Source: a virus. From it: 63,214 nt of DNA. Where the stretch lies: IMG/VR virus record IMGVR_UViG_3300009509_000021, positions 1 through 63,214 of that record; one strand, given 5' to 3'. Under the pieces are notes generated by a model. The model was not told the origin of the DNA. It worked only from the letters and a program-made list of their open reading frames with translations, and did no database searches. Every line of letters starts with the position of its first letter. Position 1 is the stretch's first letter. Both the position numbers and the translations under genes were made by a program. Below are positions 51,824 through 60,884 of the stretch, piece after piece.

Positions 51824-54564
51824 TCTTCAAGGAGTTCGATGAAGGCTACATCGTCCAGCGTGATGTCTATGCACGGCGCACGTGTTTGTACTGCGTTGTC
51901 AATACCAACGGTGACTGATGCCTTACGCTCGACGCATCCCTGAGCTCTCAGAGCCTCAACAAGTCGGGTGTGAGGTTCCTTATGGTGCTCGTACACCCAC
52001 TCGACAAACGGGGCACGCTTTATCCTCACCTTCTTGTCCTCTTTGGCGTAGACACCAAGAATCTCGCCCCGAGGTAGTGGTGAGCGCAGGCTGCCCACTG
52101 ATGCTACGCCCTTCCCTGATAGGTGGTCGAACACTACGATCTGATCTTTATGTATGTCCAAGAATTGGAACAGGTATTTCTTGGCCCGGATCTCGATAGG
52201 ATCAAAGTCCATTGTCTGCTCCGCACGGCTCCTGCGGAACTCCTTAACCAGCCAGCTCGTGAACTCATCAATGTTGATAGCAGTCCAGCCCTGCTTGTTG
52301 GTGATGATGGCGGCGGTGAGTAGCGTGCTGCAAGTAGCAACCCAGAAGCGTTCAGCTGAATCAGCATGAACTTTCTCTGAGAAAGACCGTTTAACTTTCT
52401 CCAACAAAGGGGGGAGCTTTTCTTGGTTACGTACCATCCACTCCGCGTACTCACCGCCAATGATTCCGAAGTTCGTATCAAGGGCAGCAGCCATAGCGTC
52501 GATGTCCTGACGCCGCTGCAAATAAGGAACCGTGACCTCGAACACACGCAACAGCCCTGCATCCGTCCCGTGTACCAGATGACGTACGTGATCTGTGATG
52601 GACTCATTCGAGGCCACGGTAATCAGTGTATTCCAAGTACCCACGTGCTGCGTGGTGATGTTTGAACGAAGGCGGGAACGCTCCTTGCCTTGGCTCACTT
52701 GGAACATAAGCAGGACGAATTTTTCGACCTGCTCTTTCATTCTTAGTTCGTCCCAAAACGCAGGTAAATTATTGAGCTTACCCATACGATTAGCGACAGA
52801 TAGGGGGGTATCATCAAGAGCATTAACACCACGACGAGGATCACCCCATACTGCCTGCGCAGTTCTAAGGGCAGTTGACTTACCCGTGCCACTTTTATCA
52901 GATACCAACGCCAGAACACAACCATTCACTCCTGTGAATGTGATGAGCGGGGCCGCGAACGCGGATAGTATTCCTGCCGTAACTGCATGGCGGTCTTCGC
53001 TTGTAAGGTAATGAGCAAGTCTGGTCCAAGCCTCTTTATCTCCCTGTGGTGTGAAGTCCTTGACAAATTCTCGATCAAGAAATGTAACTTCCTTATCACC
53101 CGAGCTCTTAGTAATTGTCCGGTCAATAATCGTAAATGCTGGTTCGTTATCAATTTTTGTCCACCCCAAAGCTAAGGTAGGTTGCCCCACTTGTTTAGCT
53201 TGCACCATCTTGTCGGCCCACGTTGTCATGAGCTTAACGAACTCCGGATATTCATGCGGTTGTAACGGTACATCAGCATTCGAGAGTTCGACAAGTAGCT
53301 TCCGCTTGTCAGCCAACGCAGAGGTCGTAAAGGTTGCCTGCTTTGCTCCGTACTTGTCCACGGTGAATCTAAATACCATTCCCTGACTTGGGTCCGGTGA
53401 GCTAAACAGTTGGAAGTCTTCAATAGCAAAAGACACAACCTTGACAGCTTTGCTTTCAACTTCACCGTTCTCATTCTCTTTGTTCTCTAATCTGTAGATT
53501 GCCTTGTCGTCTTGTTTGTACGGAAACGGTATTTCAGTACCATCAGTCTCGCGGCCAAGAACAATCGGACTCTTGATCCGTCCACTAAATCGACAAGTTT
53601 TGCACTTCTCGGGGAGATACATACCCAGAGTTTTACAAAGCGGTGGGCCAAATTTGCCCGACTCTTTGACACGAAGCCGCTGAGCGTACTTCTTCTCCGT
53701 ACGTTGGTAATCATATCCCGGGTGCTGATCCGAAAGAGAATGGATGTACTCGCTGCCATCAACCGCATATGCCATGAGTGATAGCTGAGCCATCCAGAGT
53801 GGTTCGACTTGTCCCGCCCCGCCAGTTTCGTAAGTGTGCTTAAGGACGTTGCAACGCTCGATGATTTTCCGTCCGAAGAAGGGAAGCCCATCGCTTGTAG
53901 CCGCGAAGTCAGTGTCCATCTCCTGCGCCATAGCGCCGAGTCTTTCGAGTGCCTGAGACTTCGTGGTAGCCAGCTTCTCGTTGAGTGTCGTCGGAGAATA
54001 TTCTTGGGTAGTGGCATGTATTACTTTGACTTCGCGTGGCGCGTCACCCTTTTGATTGTAGGTGCCGGGGACTCTGAGGATTCTGGCGGCGTCGGCTGTG
54101 ACGGTTGGGTCTGCTCCAAACTCATGGACTTCGCACAGTTCTTTAAGTGCTGTTGCCATCGGGATCCATGCTTCAACTGATACATCCTTGTTGAATGTCC
54201 AGTACGCATGGATGCCACCACCTGAATCTACCAGTATCGACGGTCGGACGAAGTGTTCGTCGCAGAAACTGTATAGTTCCTTGATAGCAGACTTCTTATC
54301 TGGATATAACTTTCCGAGTCCGCAGTCGATATCAAGATAGAGTGCTCGCTTGTATTCACAATCGTGTTGGGTACGCTGTTCAGCAAAGCTGCCAGTCGCA
54401 AAGTAAACGTCGCACTTTTTTCCCTGACATTTATTCGCAAAAGATACGAGTGCGTCGAGGTCTCGTAATTTGTGTTGAGAAAATCCTCTACGTGTAACGA
54501 GTGCTCCGTAGAGTGTGTGGCCTGAGCTTGGTAGGGTGCGTTGCAGGAATTCTTTGGCATCCAT
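51811..54564 (-). CDS. Primase-helicase (AEP primase plus DUF927-like helicase)
   Basis: The 917-residue protein has archaeo-eukaryotic-type primase motifs: LDID at residues 77-80, SGGGIHAYW at 114-122 and RILRVPGTYNQK at 161-172. Its C-terminal half has a Walker A motif SGTGKSTAL (about 555-563) and Walker B-like FWDELRMK (about 603-610), as in DUF927/superfamily 3-like helicases. It would prime and unwind DNA at the fork. A strong hairpin lies upstream of its start. Its end overlaps the giant virion gene on the other strand by 13 bases. Confidence 0.8.
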   Translation of the reverse strand: MDAKEFLQRTLPSSGHTLYGALVTRRGFSQHKLRDLDALVSFANKCQGKKCDVYFATGSFAEQRTQHDCEYKRALYLDIDCGLGKLYPDKKSAIKELYSFCDEHFVRPSILVDSGGGIHAYWTFNKDVSVEAWIPMATALKELCEVHEFGADPTVTADAARILRVPGTYNQKGDAPREVKVIHATTQEYSPTTLNEKLATTKSQALERLGAMAQEMDTDFAATSDGLPFFGRKIIERCNVLKHTYETGGAGQVEPLWMAQLSLMAYAVDGSEYIHSLSDQHPGYDYQRTEKKYAQRLRVKESGKFGPPLCKTLGMYLPEKCKTCRFSGRIKSPIVLGRETDGTEIPFPYKQDDKAIYRLENKENENGEVESKAVKVVSFAIEDFQLFSSPDPSQGMVFRFTVDKYGAKQATFTTSALADKRKLLVELSNADVPLQPHEYPEFVKLMTTWADKMVQAKQVGQPTLALGWTKIDNEPAFTIIDRTITKSSGDKEVTFLDREFVKDFTPQGDKEAWTRLAHYLTSEDRHAVTAGILSAFAAPLITFTGVNGCVLALVSDKSGTGKSTALRTAQAVWGDPRRGVNALDDTPLSVANRMGKLNNLPAFWDELRMKEQVEKFVLLMFQVSQGKERSRLRSNITTQHVGTWNTLITVASNESITDHVRHLVHGTDAGLLRVFEVTVPYLQRRQDIDAMAAALDTNFGIIGGEYAEWMVRNQEKLPPLLEKVKRSFSEKVHADSAERFWVATCSTLLTAAIITNKQGWTAINIDEFTSWLVKEFRRSRAEQTMDFDPIEIRAKKYLFQFLDIHKDQIVVFDHLSGKGVASVGSLRSPLPRGEILGVYAKEDKKVRIKRAPFVEWVYEHHKEPHTRLVEALRAQGCVERKASVTVGIDNAVQTRAPCIDITLDDVAFIELLEDQSE

Positions 54565-54581
54565 GTACCTTCATCTCCGAT

Positions 54582-54613
54582 AGGGCCGGAGCGTCCATCA
54601 CCACTCCGGCCCT
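54582..54613 (-). promoter_or_regulatory. Strong hairpin in the leader of the primase-helicase gene
   Basis: Arms AGGGCCGGAG (54582-54591) and CTCCGGCCCT (54604-54613) pair perfectly around 12 bases between the ssDNA-binding gene and the primase-helicase start. No T tract follows on the minus strand, so attenuation, RNA processing or translational control is more likely than plain termination. Confidence 0.55.
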
Positions 54614-54627
54614 TCAGATTATTACAA

Positions 54628-55593
54628 TCAATCGAGGTTGTCGAGAGACCCGAGGATGTCCTCCAACTCTGAATCAAGAGCGTCGTCGGACTCGTCCGTA
54701 GCCTCTACTTTTTCTTCCGGTTTGGCTTCGGCTTTCGCTTCAGGCTTCGGATCAGCAGGGGCTTTGGCCGGTGCTTTGGCAGCAGTTTTTTGCTGTACCT
54801 TGGGGGGTTCTTCAAAGAGATTCTCCTCCGCATCGGTGTCGCTGTCAGCCACAGGAACTACCTCCAAGTCCTTGGCCAGCACAGCCTCGATCTTATCGGA
54901 GAATTCATGGTCGTTCAGCAGCTTGATAATGTCGTCAGCTTCCTCGTCAGTGAGAGGACGGACAGCATTGAACTCCAGCTTAGGGAAGCTGACCGTGTGG
55001 TCAAAACTTATCCGGGTAACGATGGTGTTGTAGGGGAAGCCCCTGTTCTTCATCTTCTTGCCGAACTGCGACAGATTGGACAGAGACGATGCCGGTATCC
55101 GGAGGAGCATTGGCCCTCCATACACTTCGTTCTTGAAGTCGCCTTCAGGTATAACCGCAATGCGCCGACTGTCACCGCAAGCCTTGACTTTCTTACCCGC
55201 GTCCGTGACCCGACTGCCAAAGACATTCTTCGGACAAGCTGCGCAACTCGGAGCCTGCTTATCTGCTGCTGGATCTGGGTGGATGCCGTCGATAGACCAG
55301 CACGTAGGTGCCTCGTTAGCACCTTCCTCGTAGCCGCCAGAGTAATAGTTCTTGCTGACATTGGGGCTGGCTTTAAGGAGGACCACACGGAGGGATCCAA
55401 CTGGATCACCACTCGTGGGGTCAGTGATCGTGGTTTCTTCATCACCCACCTTCACATGCCAACGTGAGCCACGGATTGATAGCACACTGTAACCACCACG
55501 GACGCCAGAGGAGAGGTCGTCGTTGTCTCCCTGAAATGCGTCCACCAATTTCTGAGGGACTTTACCCCCTGTGAATTGAGCAACTTCGCCCAT
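54628..55593 (-). CDS. Probable single-stranded DNA-binding protein
   Basis: The 321-residue protein has a mixed beta-rich body, four conserved-looking cysteines in SCAACPKN and nearby (about 106-148), and a long Ala/Pro/Lys/Glu linker (about 255-300) leading to a strongly acidic C-terminal tail ending LEDILGSLDNLD, a layout shared by many phage SSB proteins, whose acidic tail contacts replication partners. It lies between a small partner gene and the primase-helicase gene. The family is not certain. Confidence 0.6.
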   Translation of the reverse strand: MGEVAQFTGGKVPQKLVDAFQGDNDDLSSGVRGGYSVLSIRGSRWHVKVGDEETTITDPTSGDPVGSLRVVLLKASPNVSKNYYSGGYEEGANEAPTCWSIDGIHPDPAADKQAPSCAACPKNVFGSRVTDAGKKVKACGDSRRIAVIPEGDFKNEVYGGPMLLRIPASSLSNLSQFGKKMKNRGFPYNTIVTRISFDHTVSFPKLEFNAVRPLTDEEADDIIKLLNDHEFSDKIEAVLAKDLEVVPVADSDTDAEENLFEEPPKVQQKTAAKAPAKAPADPKPEAKAEAKPEEKVEATDESDDALDSELEDILGSLDNLD

Positions 55594-55595
55594 GT

Positions 55596-55982
55596 TTATC
55601 TCCTGATCCTGACCACTTTGGTCTCTTGATAGTTCACGCCCGGGACAACCTCTCCTGTTTCTTCGAGGTAATCCTTGACTACGGATTTCGAGACACGGTT
55701 CTCAAGTAAGTCCCACATCTCGTTCTTGATTATGAAATCGAACAGGGCATCCCTGTCCTTGACTGTCGCTGCCGCCACAGTTGACACGTATGCTGTGCCT
55801 TCCTTCGTCTTCTGGCTCTCCACTTTGCGTGTTTGGAGGTCACGAAGCAACCAGTTTTCCAGCAGGGTCATTTTCTCTGTGATCGGGCGCAACGCCTCGG
55901 CTTGCTCCCTTTTCATTTCGTTCTTACGGTCACGGAGTTTGATGTATCCGCGTACTACTTCATCAACGGTTGGTTGTCCCAT
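55596..55982 (-). CDS. Small unknown protein, partner of the ssDNA-binding protein
   Basis: The 128-residue protein starts MGQPTVDEVVRGYIKLRDR at an ATG six bases after GGAG; an earlier ATG lacks such a site. It is helical with a basic start (RDRKNEMKREQ) and a C-terminal beta segment. Small proteins of this type commonly precede phage SSB-like genes. Its promoter lies within the end of the helicase gene. Confidence 0.6.
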   Translation of the reverse strand: MGQPTVDEVVRGYIKLRDRKNEMKREQAEALRPITEKMTLLENWLLRDLQTRKVESQKTKEGTAYVSTVAAATVKDRDALFDFIIKNEMWDLLENRVSKSVVKDYLEETGEVVPGVNYQETKVVRIRR

Positions 55983-56022
55983 ATCCTGCTCCATGTGTTT
56001 TTTCGGATTTTAAGATGCGCCT

Positions 56023-56050
56023 ATTATACACCTAGTTTCTGATCTTTGAA
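56023..56050 (-). promoter_or_regulatory. Sigma70-like promoter inside the end of the helicase gene
   Basis: Reading leftward, TTCAAA, a 16-base spacer and a perfect -10 TATAAT occur just before the ssDNA-binding operon; the -10 contains the stop codon of the helicase gene. The -35 matches four of six bases. It probably supplies extra transcription of the 55982, ssDNA-binding and primase genes. Confidence 0.5.
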
Positions 56051-57574
56051 TAGGCTCAAAAGCACACCCATGATCTTCTCGTTCCTTGCCAGTTTCTTGA
56101 ATATCCTCCTTTCGATCGGTGTTCCGGTTAGGTGAATGATGTTCATGTGCTGTTTCTGCCCCGGACGAGTAATGCGAGCATTCGCCTGCATATACGTTTC
56201 AAGTGAGTGAGTCGGGGTGTACCAGATGATAGTAGACGCGCATTGGAGATTGATACCGTGGGCCATGCAGCCGGGATGAGCGACCAAAATTCGGTGGGAC
56301 TCAGAGCCTCTGAATAGTGCAATGGATTTATCACGCTCCCCTTTGGGGGTAGCTCCTGTAATGGCCAGCGGAGAGCCAACGTGATTGAGAACACGCTCAA
56401 GCATAGCCACAGCCCATTTGTAGCACGCAAAAACAATAACCTTTCCCTCGGCTTCGGATACGAGGTCAAGTGTCGTCTTGAGCCTGTTCCGGGCGTCCAG
56501 ATACTCACCCTTCCCATCCTTGGTGTATGCGAAACCGGCCCCGACTTGGATGAGCTTGTTGATTCTCGATGCTTCGTTGACAACGGTGATTACCCCCGCT
56601 TTTTTGCTCTCCATAGCATACTCATTCATTAGTTGCTTGTACGCCTTCTTTTGTCGTGGTGACAACGTGACATCACGGGAAGATACGGTAATAGGCGGTA
56701 GGTCGTGGCAATCCTCTAGGGAGAACCGCACAGAAGGCTGCATGGCCTCATGGACGATATCGTTAGCCTCCTCCCGAGGCACCCACTTGAACTGAGTGAT
56801 TTGTCGCATCGTCTGCTGTTGGAAAGCACGAAACGACATGCGCATACGCTCTGGTGTCAGGAGCTTCACCTGACCGTAGGCATCTGTTGGCCCGTTCGGT
56901 GTGGGTGCCCCGGTTAATCCCCATGCATATTTCGCGTTCTGCACGATGGGACGCAGGGCCTTCCAGCGATTTGTTCTTCGATTTCTGTAGACAGCCAGCT
57001 CATCAATAACGATGCAGTCAAACTTCTTAGCAAGAAGCTCCTTCTGTATAGTAGTAATCCCATCGTGATTGATAACATAGATGTGGTGGTCTTCCCCCAA
57101 GACGCTAAGCCTCTTTGCACGAGTTCCATGGAGCACTCCTACAGAGAGATGGTGGAAAGTCTCGAAAGTCTCGCCTTCCCATACTGGCGCAAGCGTACTC
57201 AGGGGAGCCACCACAAGACAGTTGCTCACAACTCCCTGTGATCTTAGGAAGTCGTAGCTGAATAAGGCGGCCCGGGTTTTTCCCACTCCCATACTAGACA
57301 ATACATACGCACGCTTGGAGGTCGTAAGTAGTGCGGCGGTTTCCCGCTGAGAGTCAAACGGGATCATCCCGGGCCAGTTGTACTTGTTGAGGATCGGGGC
57401 AGGGGTCTCTATCCCCATGTTGTTGAGGAGACGAACTTCGTCTACCCCGTAGGTAATCTTAAGGTATTCCTTACCGTTGTGGTCAAACGGTAAGGCGGTT
57501 GGCAGGATAGTGTGAACATCCTGTCTGTATGGAATCACTATCGCATCGTGCTTAGGCGAAATCAGTACAGCCAC
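56024..57574 (-). CDS. SNF2-type superfamily 2 helicase
   Basis: The 516-residue protein has motif I SMGVGKTRAA (about 94-103), motif II VIDELAVYRN (about 191-200), ATP-domain III-like segments, and motif VI QANARITRPGQKQH (about 465-478), a SNF2/Rad54-like pattern. It would translocate on double-stranded DNA, helping replication or recombination. It overlaps the VRR-NUC gene by 13 bases at its start. Confidence 0.85.
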   Translation of the reverse strand: MAVLISPKHDAIVIPYRQDVHTILPTALPFDHNGKEYLKITYGVDEVRLLNNMGIETPAPILNKYNWPGMIPFDSQRETAALLTTSKRAYVLSSMGVGKTRAALFSYDFLRSQGVVSNCLVVAPLSTLAPVWEGETFETFHHLSVGVLHGTRAKRLSVLGEDHHIYVINHDGITTIQKELLAKKFDCIVIDELAVYRNRRTNRWKALRPIVQNAKYAWGLTGAPTPNGPTDAYGQVKLLTPERMRMSFRAFQQQTMRQITQFKWVPREEANDIVHEAMQPSVRFSLEDCHDLPPITVSSRDVTLSPRQKKAYKQLMNEYAMESKKAGVITVVNEASRINKLIQVGAGFAYTKDGKGEYLDARNRLKTTLDLVSEAEGKVIVFACYKWAVAMLERVLNHVGSPLAITGATPKGERDKSIALFRGSESHRILVAHPGCMAHGINLQCASTIIWYTPTHSLETYMQANARITRPGQKQHMNIIHLTGTPIERRIFKKLARNEKIMGVLLSLFKDQKLGV

Positions 57575-57852
57575 AGACGTAGCTCCTCGTACTGTATGGG
57601 ATCGCCAGCAATGACAAACACTTTCATTCCTGCTTTCTCCATTTCCCTGATGATAGCCAGTTGTCGTACTGTCGGATGCTTCCCCGGTGCTTTAGTCTCA
57701 ATAGCAAAAGCCCTACCCCGACTGCTGCCGAGATAATCAAGCGTGGGCGAACCATAGCCGGTTTGTACTGGCATGAAGTAATACACTTCCGGAGAGTGTT
57801 TAAGGATGAACGATACACGGCGCTTGACCTTACCTTCTGGGGTGTCTGCCAT
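57562..57852 (-). CDS. VRR-NUC nuclease
   Basis: The 96-residue protein is a minimal VRR-NUC domain: an EGKVKRRV start, LDYLGSSRGRAFAIETKAPG with the catalytic D and ExK residues (about 36-55), and HPTVRQLAIIREM. Such stand-alone domains cut branched DNA such as Holliday junctions and are common in phages next to an SNF2 helicase. The start at 57852 is preceded by GGAGAG and sits two bases after the previous stop. Confidence 0.85.
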   Translation of the reverse strand: MADTPEGKVKRRVSFILKHSPEVYYFMPVQTGYGSPTLDYLGSSRGRAFAIETKAPGKHPTVRQLAIIREMEKAGMKVFVIAGDPIQYEELRLWLY

Positions 57853-57853
57853 A

Positions 57854-58531
57854 TCACTCTCCGTGGTGTGGACATTTGGATACTGGGCAATACTTCTTGC
57901 ATAGATAGCTCGGACGCGCAGGAAAAGACTCCTCTCTGTGAGCCTTCTCATAACGCTTCAAACGCGGCATCAACTCCACAACGATCCTCTTGATATCGTC
58001 GCGAACCAAAGGAACTTCATCCCTCGTCAGCTTTTTCTCCTTTGTCCACAAGTAACAGAGATCAACTGTTTGAATCTCTGGCTCATGTAGCATCAGCAAC
58101 GTCCCTGCCAGCCGTAGCTGTGTGAAATCGTCACTGATCTTTCCTGTTTTGTAATCGACAACGACAGCCTTGGGGCCATTGACGATTGCGAGGTCAATAA
58201 TAGCACGACACCATGTATCTTTCGAGAACCAGTCACACGGTTGGAACATATTGTCGATAGCAAGTTGTTGCTCGGTCAGCTTCTCCCCTGCTGCATCGGA
58301 CAGCTTGGCTGCGTATTTCTCCAAGTGACGCAAGTTCATGGGGAGTTTGGCCCCCTTGCCTACGCGATTTTCCAATGCCTTGTGAACAATTTTTCCATAC
58401 CGCATTTGTTCTGACTCTTGAAACGGTATGTCCTTGCGAACTGACTCATGCCAGAACTTTTTAGGGCAAGTCTCAAAGCTGTTTAGTCGGCTATACGACC
58501 ATGCGGCTTGTTTAGCCTTTTTTGTTGGCAC
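57854..58531 (-). CDS. Cas4/RecB-like PD-(D/E)XK nuclease
   Basis: The 225-residue protein has the Cas4/RecB-type order: SYSRLNSFETCPKKFW (about 12-27), GKIVHKALE, then AIIDLAIVNGPKAVVVDYKT (about 114-133; catalytic D, D and K), and a C-terminal cysteine cluster CKKYCPVSKC that with the N-terminal cysteine could hold an iron-sulfur cluster. It is likely a 5'-3' or 3'-5' exonuclease for recombination or replication. It is coupled to the VRR-NUC gene. Confidence 0.85.
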   Translation of the reverse strand: MPTKKAKQAAWSYSRLNSFETCPKKFWHESVRKDIPFQESEQMRYGKIVHKALENRVGKGAKLPMNLRHLEKYAAKLSDAAGEKLTEQQLAIDNMFQPCDWFSKDTWCRAIIDLAIVNGPKAVVVDYKTGKISDDFTQLRLAGTLLMLHEPEIQTVDLCYLWTKEKKLTRDEVPLVRDDIKRIVVELMPRLKRYEKAHREESFPARPSYLCKKYCPVSKCPHHGE

Positions 58532-58739
58532 TACGTCGCTCCATTTCAGTTACACAGAATTCAATAACGTTTCGTATGCCAACTTCATTAACTAATATGT
58601 CAGCCACTTCCTTGCTGTTGACGTACTGGTCTGCTGTCCGATACATACCAATGATTTTTGGCCATGCCGAACATTTAGCTAATCGCTCTGCGAGAAATGC
58701 ATCTTCTGTCATTTCAAACAGGTCACTTTGCTTCTCCAT
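58512..58739 (-). CDS. Small unknown protein
   Basis: The 75-residue protein starts MEKQSDLFEMTEDAFLAERL at an ATG preceded by GGAG; the frame opens four codons earlier at 58751. It is helical and acidic. It overlaps the Cas4-like gene by 20 bases and the polymerase gene by 17 bases, so it is part of the replication operon. Confidence 0.6.
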   Translation of the reverse strand: MEKQSDLFEMTEDAFLAERLAKCSAWPKIIGMYRTADQYVNSKEVADILVNEVGIRNVIEFCVTEMERRSANKKG

Positions 58740-60567
58740 AATTGTCTCCAACTCCTATCTCACAGTTGACTGGTAGGTTAGGCATCCACGGCACAGGAGC
58801 CGTTAGCGCCATACGTAATGCTTTGACGAATGTCGTTACCTGATCTTCACGAATAACGTACACAAGTTCGTCATGGACAGATAACGCAGCGGTTACGCCT
58901 GCTCTTGCTAACCGCAGCTCTGCTGTCGTCATAACAATTCTGGCAAGTGCTTGGACAACATTCTCTGTCAGCTTGCCACCATAGATATCACGCCATTCCT
59001 TACCGAATTTGTATTTGTAGCGGCCGTTGGCGTTAGTGAGTTCCGGATACGTCAGGAACATGCCGTTTGGTAGCAATATCTGGCCAAGAAGAACATCTAT
59101 CGGCCCAAGACTAAATCCTTGGCCTGACAACATGCACTGTTTGATGTGTTCCATCTTGCCCCAAAGATCGACTATCTTGGTGAAGGAGGAACGGTAGGTC
59201 TGCACGACTGCTTGGGCATCTGGGTAGGTAAAGTCTTCGACGCCGAAGGCGAGCATACTGTCGTAGAACTTCTGAGCACCCGATTGATAACCCAAGGAGA
59301 GGACGCCGGTCTTAGCGACGAACCTTTCAGTCTCATGTTTCTTAGTGATTGTTCTAGCGTATACCTTGTCACCAAATTCGCAGTAAACGTCACGATCACC
59401 CGCAGGGATCGCGTCGTAATACCTAAATAGTTCGACAAGATCATCCTGCCCTGCAAGACAGGCTGTGATACGCGCTTCGATCTGTGACAAATCCCCTGCC
59501 ACCACCTTGTAACCGGGCGGTGCGATGATAGCGCGGCGCAGCGGAGACTTACGCCCAAGATTTTGCAGATTGAGCTTATCCAATCCGGAAAAACGGCCCG
59601 GGTGTGCGCCGTAGTATAGCAATGGACATGCCAGCCACGATTCGGCTGTTGCGTTGGCGACTGCGGAAAATCTTTCAAGGCGGGTTTCTTCGATGGTGGA
59701 TTTGAATTTGAGGCGTGCATTGACCAAGTTCCTGACATTAGGGTTGTCATGCCGTAGAAGGCGTGTGAACTGGGGATCGCTCTTTGCAAAGGCAAAGGTT
59801 TGCTCACCCGTTGTTGGTGATAGTTTGGTGGGAGGTTCTATGCCGTACTTACGCAAAAGATCAGCAAATTTCGGGTTGGACATTAACGGGCTAGGATCAT
59901 CAAGCCCTGTCTTGGCAAGGGTTTCAGCCTTGTCAGCTTTAACTTCCCGCAGAGCTTGGTCAACAATAGTCTTATCAACTCTGAGCTTGGGGCGAGTAAA
60001 TTTTTTGACGGTGAGGTCGATCAGCCTGACCTCATCCTTAGGGAATTGGGGGTATAGCTTTTGGAAGACGCGAGAAGTGATAGCAACGTCTTGTATACAG
60101 TAGGCTGCGTAACGAAGTAGCTGTTCCTTATCGAAATCTCTCCGCCGCATACCCGAGACGTTATGAACTTCAGTACCCTTATCGCCACAGTTCAGTCGTC
60201 GAGAAACTGAATCAAGGTTCATCTGCCCTGTGTATGGTGTAACAAAAGGACGCGCCCCCATCATCGTGCAGAAGTAGCGCCACGGTTTGATACCTAGTTT
60301 CCATTCGAGTATCGCCCCATCAAACATGGCGTTATGAGCGACACAAATCGTTCCCTTCTCCTCAAGATCATAAGCAGATAAGAACGCGGAAACATCGAGT
60401 AGGCTGTCAGCCGAATGCCATCTTGGTTCGCCGCCATTAACAGATACGGCAAGACCAATAATCTCGAAACGCGGATCGTTAATATACTGTGCAGTCGTGA
60501 TGTCTTTAAGCGAGAAAGACTTAGCATCATAATAAGTCTCAAAATCAATCGTTACGAATTTTGCCAT
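58723..60567 (-). CDS. Family A DNA polymerase with 3'-5' exonuclease
   Basis: The 614-residue polymerase has exonuclease motifs DFETY (residues 8-12), AHNAMFDG (about 77-84) and YCIQDVAIT (about 156-164), and polymerase motif A AGDLSQIEAR (about 354-363), motif B RFVAKTGVLSLGYQSG (about 412-427) and motif C VHDELVYV (about 560-567). At the position equal to E. coli Pol I Phe762 it has Leu. It is the main replicative polymerase of the phage. Its start overlaps the next upstream gene by 23 bases. Confidence 0.92.
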   Translation of the reverse strand: MAKFVTIDFETYYDAKSFSLKDITTAQYINDPRFEIIGLAVSVNGGEPRWHSADSLLDVSAFLSAYDLEEKGTICVAHNAMFDGAILEWKLGIKPWRYFCTMMGARPFVTPYTGQMNLDSVSRRLNCGDKGTEVHNVSGMRRRDFDKEQLLRYAAYCIQDVAITSRVFQKLYPQFPKDEVRLIDLTVKKFTRPKLRVDKTIVDQALREVKADKAETLAKTGLDDPSPLMSNPKFADLLRKYGIEPPTKLSPTTGEQTFAFAKSDPQFTRLLRHDNPNVRNLVNARLKFKSTIEETRLERFSAVANATAESWLACPLLYYGAHPGRFSGLDKLNLQNLGRKSPLRRAIIAPPGYKVVAGDLSQIEARITACLAGQDDLVELFRYYDAIPAGDRDVYCEFGDKVYARTITKKHETERFVAKTGVLSLGYQSGAQKFYDSMLAFGVEDFTYPDAQAVVQTYRSSFTKIVDLWGKMEHIKQCMLSGQGFSLGPIDVLLGQILLPNGMFLTYPELTNANGRYKYKFGKEWRDIYGGKLTENVVQALARIVMTTAELRLARAGVTAALSVHDELVYVIREDQVTTFVKALRMALTAPVPWMPNLPVNCEIGVGDNYGEAK

Positions 60568-60751
60568 GACCAGCCGCTTCCAAAAATATGTCTTTCTTAA
60601 AGTTGTCGTTTACCAATGCGAAGTGTGCTGCCATAGTCTCAGCGAAATCGTCCATCGCCTCTGATTCGATGCGATAGGTTTCGTGCATCCGTTCTCGTTG
60701 CGCTTTGATAGCTTTCGCCACGAGTTCGTAATCCTTTTTGGTCATAGCCAT
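60545..60751 (-). CDS. Small helical unknown protein
   Basis: The 68-residue protein starts MAMTKKDYELVAKAIKAQRE at an ATG seven bases after GGAG. It is predicted helical with alternating charge. It overlaps the preceding coiled-coil frame by 113 bases, so one of the two may be non-functional, but this start has the better ribosome site. Confidence 0.6.
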   Translation of the reverse strand: MAMTKKDYELVAKAIKAQRERMHETYRIESEAMDDFAETMAAHFALVNDNFKKDIFLEAAGHGKIRND

Positions 60752-60884
60752 GTTCCGTCTCCATTGCCCACTTAAGGGTTTCGTTTTCTTTTCGTAGTCT
60801 CCTGTTCTCACGTTTGAGACAGTCAACCTTATTCTGCAAGCGTTGGATGCGATCACCCAACACTTCGTACGTTGTGCGTGTCAT
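60639..60884 (-). CDS. Small coiled-coil protein
   Basis: The 81-residue protein has a leucine-zipper-like helix (about 9-40: RIQRLQNKVDCLKRENRRLR). Its ATG overlaps the previous stop (TAATG). The last 113 bases overlap the polymerase-side gene in another frame, so the C-terminal half is uncertain. Confidence 0.5.
   Translation of the reverse strand: MTRTTYEVLGDRIQRLQNKVDCLKRENRRLRKENETLKWAMETEHGYDQKGLRTRGESYQSATRTDARNLSHRIRGDGRFR

Noticed and set aside
57870-57877. GGACATTT copy away from the 8-kb array
   Set aside because: A single copy inside the nuclease operon, expected by chance at this length.
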